Source: Asanoa sp. WMMD1127
GTDB taxonomy: Bacteria; Actinomycetota; Actinomycetes; Mycobacteriales; Micromonosporaceae
Direction of reading: 5' to 3'
NCBI RefSeq assembly: GCF_029626225.1
Contig: NZ_JARUBP010000001.1
Span: 3,348,001-3,412,000, forward strand
DNA: 64,000 nt
Part shown: positions 43,926 to 50,888 of the stretch, one piece after another
Layout: each line of letters opens with the position of its first letter
How positions within the stretch are numbered: position 1 is the stretch's first letter
The notes under the pieces: generated by a model
The model's database searches: none
What the model was told of the DNA's origin: nothing
The model's input: the letters and a program-made list of their open reading frames with translations, nothing else
Program-made: the position numbers and the translations under genes

Positions 43926-44574
43926 CGTGACCGTGGCCTACGGGGCCGGCGAGCCGGTGCTGACCGGCGTCTCCGCCCTGGTCGCGCCCGGTCAGGTGCT
44001 GGCGGTGACCGGCCCGTCCGGCGCCGGCAAGACCACGCTGCTGTGGACCATGGCCGGGCTGCTGCGCCCGTCGGCGGGCAGCGTGACCGTCGACGGCGAG
44101 GCGATCCGCGACCGCGACTTCGCCGTCGCGCGGCAGATCGTGCTGGTGCCGCAGGACAACGGCCTGGCCGCGATCCTCACCGCCGCGGAAAACGTGCAGG
44201 TGGCGCTGATCGCCGGCGGGGTCACCCCGCCGGAGGCCCGGCGGCGCACGGCCGAGGCGCTCGAACGGCTCGGCCTGAGCGGCCAGTCCGACCAGCTCGT
44301 CGAGGAGCTGTCCGGCGGCCAGCAGCAGCGCACCGCGATCGCCCGCGGGCTGGCCCTGCACGGCGACGTGGTGCTGGCCGACGAGGTGACCAGCGAGCTC
44401 GACGCGACCAACCGGCAGAAGGTGATCGACCTGCTGCGCGAGGAGGCCTTGCGGGGCGCGGCGGTCGTGTTCGCGACGCACGACCCCGAGGCGGCCGCCG
44501 CCTGCGACGCCGAGCTGCACCTGGTCGACGGTCGGGCCGAAGTCGTCCGCGGACCGTCACCTATCAGTCACTGA
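43900..44574 (+). CDS. ABC transporter ATP-binding protein, canonical (system 1)
   Basis: A 224-residue MacB/LolD-type ATPase with Walker A GPSGAGKTTLL (about residues 38-48), signature LSGGQQQRTAIARGL, Walker B VVLADEVTSELD and H-loop FATHDPEAA. In contrast to the preceding ATPase its signature is intact. The usual Pro after the catalytic Glu is Val (ADEVTSE), a mild departure. The ATG at 43900 has GGGGAA 4 bases upstream and lies inside the preceding gene. It is the last gene of system 1. Confidence 0.86.
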   Translation: MSRTIVVDDVTVAYGAGEPVLTGVSALVAPGQVLAVTGPSGAGKTTLLWTMAGLLRPSAGSVTVDGEAIRDRDFAVARQIVLVPQDNGLAAILTAAENVQVALIAGGVTPPEARRRTAEALERLGLSGQSDQLVEELSGGQQQRTAIARGLALHGDVVLADEVTSELDATNRQKVIDLLREEALRGAAVVFATHDPEAAAACDAELHLVDGRAEVVRGPSPISH

Positions 44575-44594
44575 CAAAGCTGGTGTCGTCGGCT

Positions 44595-44600
44595 TACTGT
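44595..44600 (+). promoter_or_regulatory. Candidate -10 hexamer for a leaderless transcript
   Basis: TACTGT lies 7 bases before the ATG at 44608 and there is no ribosome binding site. This favours ATG 44608 over an in-frame GTG at 44599 that overlaps the hexamer. Confidence 0.4.
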
Positions 44601-44607
44601 GCCGGCC

Positions 44608-45153
44608 ATGACTGATGCCACCACCCCCACCGCCCCGGCCACCGACGAGGCCGCGCAGATCCACGTGCCGGCCCAGCGGCCGGAGGCCAACGGCGACAGC
44701 AAGCTCGGCGACGTGGTCGAGCGCGCCACGGCGGTCTCCGGCCGGGTCGCGTCCGCCGTCGTCGAGCGGCTGCGCAACGAGGGTTCGCTGACCGCCGACC
44801 GCGGCTCGACCACGATCGCCGACGAGGTCGTCGAGAAGATCGCCGGCATCGCCGCGCGGGGCGTCCCGGGCGTGCACGACCTCGGGGGCGACGTCGCGCG
44901 GGTGTTCGCCGGCCTGCGGGAGCGGGTCGGCCTGGGCGACGCCGACGACGACGCGGACCGCGGCGTCAAGGTCCGCCTGGACGGCGACCAGGCGACGGTC
45001 GAGATCACCCTGGTCATCGAGTACGGGCAGGTCGTGCGCACCGTGACCGACGCGGTGCGGGCCGAGGTGGTCGCCGCCGTCGAGAAGATGCTCAGCCTGC
45101 ACGTCACCGAGGTGAACATCCGGGTCGACGACGTTCATGTACTGGAGGCTTAG
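44608..45153 (+). CDS. Asp23/Gls24 family envelope stress response protein
   Basis: A 181-residue soluble protein. After a disordered N-terminus, the Asp23/Gls24 fold runs from about residue 70 to 175: TIADEVVEKIAGIAARGVPGVHDLGG, a KVRLDGDQATVEITLVIEYG strand pair, and LSLHVTEVNIRVDDVHVLEA. Staphylococcal Asp23 coats the inner membrane and is induced by alkaline and envelope stress; the actinobacterial proteins are abundant but poorly defined. A membrane-embedded AmaP-like partner is not adjacent. It lies between ABC system 1 and icmA and appears to have its own leaderless promoter. Its stop codon lies within the shared motif upstream of icmA. Confidence 0.85.
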   Translation: MTDATTPTAPATDEAAQIHVPAQRPEANGDSKLGDVVERATAVSGRVASAVVERLRNEGSLTADRGSTTIADEVVEKIAGIAARGVPGVHDLGGDVARVFAGLRERVGLGDADDDADRGVKVRLDGDQATVEITLVIEYGQVVRTVTDAVRAEVVAAVEKMLSLHVTEVNIRVDDVHVLEA

Positions 45154-45167
45154 CGATCGTTCAGGCC
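45150..45167 (+). promoter_or_regulatory. Shared acyl-CoA locus promoter motif, copy 2 (icmA)
   Basis: TTAGCGATCGTTCAGGCC matches the mce/thiolase copy at 37734 except for one inserted A. It overlaps the stop codon of the Asp23-like gene and lies 19-36 bases upstream of the icmA GTG, just above a candidate -10 at 45174. Confidence 0.5.
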
Positions 45168-45173
45168 AACCTC

Positions 45174-45179
45174 TAGACT
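45174..45179 (+). promoter_or_regulatory. Candidate -10 hexamer for leaderless icmA
   Basis: TAGACT ends 6 bases before the GTG at 45186; no ribosome binding site is present. The motif at 45150 occupies the -35 region. Confidence 0.45.
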
Positions 45180-45185
45180 GGCCGG

Positions 45186-46859
45186 GTGAATGCCGAGGAG
45201 ATCGCCGCAGGGAGAGCCCGCTGGCAGGCGCGCTATGACGCCGCACGCAAGCGCGACGCCGACTTCACCACGCTCTCCGGCATGCCGGTCGAGCCGGTCT
45301 ACGGGCCACCGCCCGGGGCCGACGTCCCCGGCTTCGACCGGATCGGCTGGCCGGGCGAGTTCCCCTACACCCGGGGCCTCTACCCGACCGGCTACCGCGG
45401 CCGCACCTGGACCATCCGCCAGTTCGCGGGCTTCGGCAACGCCAAGCAGACCAACGAGCGCTACAAGCTGATCCTCGGCGCGGGCGGCGGCGGGCTGTCG
45501 GTCGCGTTCGACATGCCCACGCTGATGGGCCGCGACTCCGACGAGCCGCAGTCGCTGGGCGAGGTCGGCCACTGTGGCGTGGCCATCGACTCGGCCGCCG
45601 ACATGGACGTGCTCTTCGACGGCATCGACCTGGCCGCGGTCACCACGTCGATGACCATCTCCGGCCCGGCCGTGCCGGTCTTCTGCATGTATCTCGTGGC
45701 CGCCGAACGCCAGGGCGCCGACCTGTCGACTCTCGACGGCACGCTGCAGACCGACATCTTCAAGGAATACATCGCGCAGAAGGAGTGGCTCTTCGAGCCC
45801 CAGCCGCACCTGCGGCTGATCGGCGACCTGATGGAGTTCTGCGCCCGCGAGATCCCGCGCTACAAGCCGCTGTCGGTCTCCGGCTACCACATCCGCGAGG
45901 CCGGCTCGACCGCCGCGCAGGAGCTGGCCTACACGCTCGCCGACGGCTTCGGCTACGTCGAGCTGGGGCTGTCCCGCGGGCTCGACGTCAACACGTTCGC
46001 GCCCGGGCTGTCGTTCTTCTTCGACTCGCACGTCGACTTCTTCGAGGAGATCGCCAAGTTCCGGGCGGCCCGGCGCATCTGGGCCCGGTGGCTGCGCGAC
46101 GTCTACGGCGCCACCGACGAGCGCGCGCTCTGGCTGCGCTTCCACACCCAGACCGCGGGCGTCTCGCTGACCGCCCAGCAGCCGGTCAACAACGTCGTGC
46201 GGACAGCCGTCGAGGCGCTCGCCGCCGTCCTCGGCGGGACCAACTCGCTGCACACCAACGCGCTCGACGAGACACTCGCCCTGCCGACCGACGAGTCCGC
46301 CGAGATCGCCCTGCGCACCCAGCAGGTGCTGATGGAGGAGACCGGCGTGACCAACGTGGCCGACCCGCTGGGTGGCTCGTGGTACGTCGAGGCCCTCACC
46401 GACGCGATCGAGGCCGAGGCCGAGCAGATCTTCGAGCGGATCCGCGAGCTGGGCAACGACGGCACGATCACGGCCGGCATCCTGCGCGGCATCGAGGACG
46501 GCTGGTTCACCGCGGCGATCGCCGACTCGGCGTTCACCTACCAGCGGGCGCTGGAAAAGGGCGAGAAGCGGATCGTCGGGGTCAACGCGCACAACGGCAC
46601 CGTCGCCAAGGAGCTCGAGATCCTGCGCATCTCGCACGAGGTCGAGATCGAGCAGAAGGCGCTGCTCGGCCGGCGGCGCGAGACCCGCGACCAGGCCGCG
46701 GTCGACGCCGCGCTCAAGCGCATGATCGAGGTCGCCCGCACCGGCGACAACATGATCCCGTCCATGCTGGACGCGGCCCGGGCCGAGGCGACCCTGGGCG
46801 AGATCTGCGGCGTGCTCAAGGACGAATGGGGCGTCTACCGAGAGCCCGCCCGTTTCTGA
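45186..46859 (+). CDS. icmA: Isobutyryl-CoA mutase large subunit
   Basis: A 557-residue acyl-CoA mutase large subunit with the substrate TIM barrel but no B12-binding domain, so it needs a separate IcmB. It interconverts isobutyryl-CoA and n-butyryl-CoA. The diagnostic pair distinguishing mutases is clear: F80 (TIRQFAGFG) replaces the Tyr, and Q198 (EYIAQKEW) replaces the Arg, that methylmalonyl-CoA mutases use to hold the carboxylate. Phe80/Gln198 are the residues reported at these same positions for Streptomyces Icm[21 protein letters not shown] and [18 protein letters not shown] are family blocks. No icmB is in the window; in Streptomyces icmB is also unlinked. GTG 45186 follows a -10-like hexamer directly. 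Confidence 0.92.
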   Translation: MNAEEIAAGRARWQARYDAARKRDADFTTLSGMPVEPVYGPPPGADVPGFDRIGWPGEFPYTRGLYPTGYRGRTWTIRQFAGFGNAKQTNERYKLILGAGGGGLSVAFDMPTLMGRDSDEPQSLGEVGHCGVAIDSAADMDVLFDGIDLAAVTTSMTISGPAVPVFCMYLVAAERQGADLSTLDGTLQTDIFKEYIAQKEWLFEPQPHLRLIGDLMEFCAREIPRYKPLSVSGYHIREAGSTAAQELAYTLADGFGYVELGLSRGLDVNTFAPGLSFFFDSHVDFFEEIAKFRAARRIWARWLRDVYGATDERALWLRFHTQTAGVSLTAQQPVNNVVRTAVEALAAVLGGTNSLHTNALDETLALPTDESAEIALRTQQVLMEETGVTNVADPLGGSWYVEALTDAIEAEAEQIFERIRELGNDGTITAGILRGIEDGWFTAAIADSAFTYQRALEKGEKRIVGVNAHNGTVAKELEILRISHEVEIEQKALLGRRRETRDQAAVDAALKRMIEVARTGDNMIPSMLDAARAEATLGEICGVLKDEWGVYREPARF

Positions 46860-46917
46860 GGTTTTACCTGATGATCACGGGGCTGCGCTATCGCCGTCGA
46901 GGTGGTAGGCAGTACCC

Positions 46918-47784
46918 GTGTCAGGTCTCGCAGTCGCTTGCCGCCGGGTGGTGCACATCTACCGCGCCGAGGCGGGCGATGTCGTCGCGCTCTCCGGCGT
47001 CGACCTCTCCATCGGCCCCGGCGAGATGCTGGCGCTCGTCGGCCCGTCCGGTTCCGGCAAGTCGACCCTGGTGGCGCTGCTCGCCGGGCTGATGCGGCCG
47101 TCGGCCGGCCGGGTCAACGTGGGCACCTACGACCTCGGCAAGCTCAGCGACGCCGAGATCTCCCGGTTGCGCGGCACCCAGATCGGCGTCGTGCTGCAGG
47201 GAGCGGCGCGCAACCTGCTGCCCTACGCGTCGCTCGAGCGCAACGTCTGGCTGGCCCAGCGCCGCGCCGCCCGCACCGAGGGCATCGAGCTCGAAGACCC
47301 GGAGCGCATCCTCGACCTGGTGGGCCTGCGCGGCAAGGGCGCGGCCAAGCTGACCGACCTGGCGCCCGGCGCCCGGCAGCGGGCGGCCCTCGCCGTCGGC
47401 ATCGCCGCCTCGCCCGGCCTGCTGCTGGTCGACGAGCCGACCAGCCAGCTCGACTCGCACGGCCGCGACGAGGTGCTCGACGCGCTGGAGACGGTCAACG
47501 CCGAGCGGGGCACCACCGTCGTCGTGGTCACCCACGACGCCGAGGTCGGCGCGCGGCTCGGCCGGGCGGTCACGATCCGCGACGGGCGGGTCGGCGCCGA
47601 AGGCCGCGGCGGCCAGGACTTCGCGGTGGTCGCCGGGGACGGCACCGTCCAGCTGCCGCCCGACGTGCTCGGCCACTTCCCGCCCGGCACGCTGTTCACC
47701 GTCGACCAGGCGGACGGCACCGTCACGCTGGTGCCCGGCGGCGCGGCGCAGATCCCGGAGTCGCACGCCGGCGACGCGGCCTAG
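46918..47784 (+). CDS. ABC transporter ATP-binding protein with degenerate signature motif (system 2)
   Basis: A 288-residue paralogue of the ATPase at 43053. Walker A is GPSGSGKST (residues 42-50), Walker B LLLVDEPTSQLD, H-loop VVTHDAEVG. The signature again lacks LSGGQ and reads LAPGARQRAAL. The same C-terminal extension is present (GRVGAEGRGGQDFAVVAGDG, then a PPGTL segment). No canonical ATPase follows in this system, so it may borrow the ATPase of system 1 at 43900. The GTG has no clear ribosome binding site; TAGGCA 6 bases upstream may be a leaderless -10. Confidence 0.84.
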   Translation: MSGLAVACRRVVHIYRAEAGDVVALSGVDLSIGPGEMLALVGPSGSGKSTLVALLAGLMRPSAGRVNVGTYDLGKLSDAEISRLRGTQIGVVLQGAARNLLPYASLERNVWLAQRRAARTEGIELEDPERILDLVGLRGKGAAKLTDLAPGARQRAALAVGIAASPGLLLVDEPTSQLDSHGRDEVLDALETVNAERGTTVVVVTHDAEVGARLGRAVTIRDGRVGAEGRGGQDFAVVAGDGTVQLPPDVLGHFPPGTLFTVDQADGTVTLVPGGAAQIPESHAGDAA

Positions 47785-47789
47785 CCCGC

Positions 47790-50700
47790 ATGTTCGGAGT
47801 CGTTCGAGGTGCGCTGCGGGCCCGCCGCGCACAGGCCGCCACGGTGCTCGTGCTCACCGGCCTCGCCGTCGGCGTCGCGGCCGCCGCGCCCTGGTACGTC
47901 CGCGCCGCCGAGCGCTCGGTGGCCGTCGCCGACGTCGCCGGCGCCGGGTCGTCTGAGCTGGTCGTCCGCGTCTCCGGCCGGGTCGAGGGTGCGCTGGCGC
48001 CGGGCGGCCGGGTCCGCCCCGGCGCCGAGGTCGTCTCCGACGTCAAGGACGGCGCCGGGCCGGTGGTCACCGTGCCGGGCGCCGGCACGACCGTCTCGCT
48101 GCGTGAGTCCGGCACCATCGCGTCCGAGCTGGCCCGGGTCAACCTGCGGCTGGCGTACCGCGACGACATGTGCGCGCACCTGGACATCGACGGCGCCTGT
48201 CCGGCGGCCAAGGGCGAGGTGCTGTTCAGCCGGCGCACCGCCCAGGCGCTGCAGGTGAAGGCCGGCGACAAGGTCGACTTCGTGCTCTCTTCGCAGCCGC
48301 CCGTCGCGTTCACCGTCACCGGCACCTACCAGCTTCGCGACCCGCTCGGCCACTACTGGGCGCTGACCGACTTCGGCGGCTCCTCCGCGCTGGACCCGGG
48401 CGCCGACGGCCCCGGCGACCCGGCGTTCGTCGCCGACGACACGATCGCCGCGTTGCCGATCAAGGAGATCCTGGCCGACTACCACCTGCGGATCCCACCC
48501 CGCCTCTTCCTCGACGACCTCAGCGCGCTGCGCGCCGAACTGGCGGATGCCGGTCGCGACAGCGGGGCGTGGCGGGTCGCCACCGACGCCGGCGTCCTGG
48601 CCACCCGGATCGAGCGCGAACGCCAGCTGGTCGGGCTCGGTGTCGGCGTCGCCGCCGTCCAGCTGCTGGTGCTCTGCTGGTTCGGGCTGTTCTTCGCGGT
48701 GCGGCACACGGCCGAGCAGCGCCGGCCCGACATCGGCCTGCTGAAGCTGCGCGGCGCCGCGCGCTGGCGGCTCTGGCACCTGGCGATCGCCCAGAGCGCC
48801 GTGCCGATGCTGGTCGGCGCGGTGGCCGGCGCGGGGCTCGGCCTGGGCGGGGCGCGGTTGGCCGCCGGTCAGGTGCCGGAACCCCGGTCGGCGGCGCTGT
48901 TCTCCGGCATCGCCGCGCTCGCCGCGCTGGGCGGCGCGCTGCTGGCCGCGGTAGCGGCCGACGCGGGCGGCATGCGAGCGGCGGTGACCGACCTGCTCCG
49001 GCACGTCCCGTCCCGGCGGCGGGGCTGGCGGGCCGAGGTCGTCGACCTGGTCATCGTGCTGGTGGCCGCGGCCGGGCTCTACCAGAGCTACGTGACCGCG
49101 GTCGAGGCCGGCGCCACCACCGGGCTCGCCCTGCTCGCGCCGGCACTGATCGCGGTGGTGCTTGCGCTGGCCGCCGCCCGCCTGCTCACCCCGCTGGCCG
49201 GGCGGGTCGGCCGGCGGGCGTTGCGAGCGGGTCGGGTGTCGGGCGCGCTCGGCGCTATCCAGCTCGCCCGCCGCCCTGGCACCCATCGCGTCTTCGCCCT
49301 GCTGGTCATCGCCGTGGCCCTGCTCGCCACCGCGGTCGGCGGCTGGAGCGCCGCGGACGACAGCCGGGTCGAGCGGGCCCGCCACGAGCTCGGCGCCGAC
49401 CGCGTGCTCACCGTGCAGGCGCGCAGCCGCGCCCAGCTGGTCGCCGCGGTGCGGGCCGCCGACCCCACTGGCCGGCAGGCGATGGCGGTGGTCCGCAGCG
49501 TCAACGGGCCGGCCACGGTGCTGCTCGCCGTCGACTCCGCGCGCTTCGCGGCGGTGGCCGACTGGCAACCGGTGTACGGCGATCCGCCCAGCGCCGCGCT
49601 GCTCCACCCGCCGGCCCCCGCCTCACTGTCCACGATGGACGGCGAGCTGACCCTGGAGGCCGACGCCAAGATGCTGCCGGCGCCGGTGGCTCCGCTCGCA
49701 CCGGGCGACGAGACCGGCGGCGTCGCGGGCGGAACGGCTGCGCCCGACCCCATATTCCTGCTGGCGTACCTCGAGACCGAGGCCGGTGACCAGGTCACCG
49801 TGCGGTTCGGCCCCCTGCGCGACGAACGCGCCAGCTACCCGGCGACGCTGTCCGGCTGCGGCGCCGGCTGCCGGTTGCTCGGCCTCGAACCGGTGACCCG
49901 CAACTTCGCCGGCCGGTCGGTCGTGCCGGAGCCGGGTGCGACGGTGACCGTCTTCGGCCTCACCGGCGCGGGCGGCGCGGTCATCCCGCCCGCCGTGCTC
50001 GGCGACGTCGCGCGGTGGCGGGCCAGCGTCGGCGATACGACGACCGGCCCCAACCTCACCGCCGCCGGCGGCGCGCTGACGATCACCGCGATCCGCGCGG
50101 CGCGGGAGGCCGACCAGGCAACCCGGGTCTACACCGTCGACGCCCCGGCGCCGCTGCCGGTGGTGACCACCGACAACGTCGTGCCCGTGGCGGAGGGGGA
50201 TCCCCGACTGCCCGTCTTCGGCGGCGACCTCGTCCCGGTGCGCACCGTCGGCACGGTCGACCGGCTGCCGACCGCCGGCCGGTTCGGCTACCTGATGGAC
50301 CTCGAGTACGCGGACCGGATCGCCGAGAACCCCGGCGCCAGCGACGTGCCGCAGGTCTGGCTGACCGCCGACGCCGGCGCCGACATCGTCGAGCGGCTGC
50401 GGGCCGGCGGGCTGACCGTGATCTCCGACGAGACCACCGCCGGCGTGACCGACCGGTTCGACCGCGAGGCGCCGCCGGCCGCGCTGCGCTTCCAGCTGGT
50501 CGCCGCGCTGGCCGGGCTCCTGCTGACCGCGGGCGCGTTCATCGTCGTCGCGGCCGTCGAACGGCCCGAGCGGGCGGCCGAGCTGGCCGCGCTGCGGGCC
50601 CAGGGGCTGCCGCCGCGGGTGGTCCGACAGGTCGCCTGGGGCGGCTACGCCGGACTCGCCGGCGCCGCCATCCTGCTGGGCCTGGCCGCCAGCGCGCTGG

Positions 50701-50888
50701 CGCAGGCGGTGACCCGGCGCCCGATCCCGCTGTTCGTCGACGGCTGGAGCGTGTTGCCCGTGGCCGTGGGTCCACAGGTGGTGCCGCTTCTGCTGGCCCT
50801 GGTCGGCGGCCTGCTGGTCGTCGGCACGGCCGGCGCGGCCGCCGCCGCCCTGCTGGTCCGGGCCGTCCGCGGCGAGGAGTCCGCGTGA
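47790..50888 (+). CDS. Large FtsX-type ABC transporter permease (system 2a)
   Basis: A 1032-residue permease with the same architecture as the one at 39991: an N-terminal helix (VLVLTGLAVGVAAAAPWYV), an external domain with a cysteine pair (MCAHLDIDGAC), central helices beginning LLVLCWFGLFFAV with RRPDIGLLKLRGAARW, a second external domain with CGAGCRLLGLE, and C-terminal helices ending near residue 1025. HRVFALLVIAVALLATAVGG is the third helix cluster shared with its paralogues. The ATG at 47790 starts 6 bases after the ATPase stop. The following permease overlaps its stop by 4 bases. Confidence 0.82.
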   Translation: MFGVVRGALRARRAQAATVLVLTGLAVGVAAAAPWYVRAAERSVAVADVAGAGSSELVVRVSGRVEGALAPGGRVRPGAEVVSDVKDGAGPVVTVPGAGTTVSLRESGTIASELARVNLRLAYRDDMCAHLDIDGACPAAKGEVLFSRRTAQALQVKAGDKVDFVLSSQPPVAFTVTGTYQLRDPLGHYWALTDFGGSSALDPGADGPGDPAFVADDTIAALPIKEILADYHLRIPPRLFLDDLSALRAELADAGRDSGAWRVATDAGVLATRIERERQLVGLGVGVAAVQLLVLCWFGLFFAVRHTAEQRRPDIGLLKLRGAARWRLWHLAIAQSAVPMLVGAVAGAGLGLGGARLAAGQVPEPRSAALFSGIAALAALGGALLAAVAADAGGMRAAVTDLLRHVPSRRRGWRAEVVDLVIVLVAAAGLYQSYVTAVEAGATTGLALLAPALIAVVLALAAARLLTPLAGRVGRRALRAGRVSGALGAIQLARRPGTHRVFALLVIAVALLATAVGGWSAADDSRVERARHELGADRVLTVQARSRAQLVAAVRAADPTGRQAMAVVRSVNGPATVLLAVDSARFAAVADWQPVYGDPPSAALLHPPAPASLSTMDGELTLEADAKMLPAPVAPLAPGDETGGVAGGTAAPDPIFLLAYLETEAGDQVTVRFGPLRDERASYPATLSGCGAGCRLLGLEPVTRNFAGRSVVPEPGATVTVFGLTGAGGAVIPPAVLGDVARWRASVGDTTTGPNLTAAGGALTITAIRAAREADQATRVYTVDAPAPLPVVTTDNVVPVAEGDPRLPVFGGDLVPVRTVGTVDRLPTAGRFGYLMDLEYADRIAENPGASDVPQVWLTADAGADIVERLRAGGLTVISDETTAGVTDRFDREAPPAALRFQLVAALAGLLLTAGAFIVVAAVERPERAAELAALRAQGLPPRVVRQVAWGGYAGLAGAAILLGLAASALAQAVTRRPIPLFVDGWSVLPVAVGPQVVPLLLALVGGLLVVGTAGAAAAALLVRAVRGEESA

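Noticed and set aside
45186-46859. Methylmalonyl-CoA mutase large subunit.
   Set aside because: Phe80 and Gln198 replace the Tyr and Arg that define methylmalonyl-CoA mutase, and there is no B12-binding domain.
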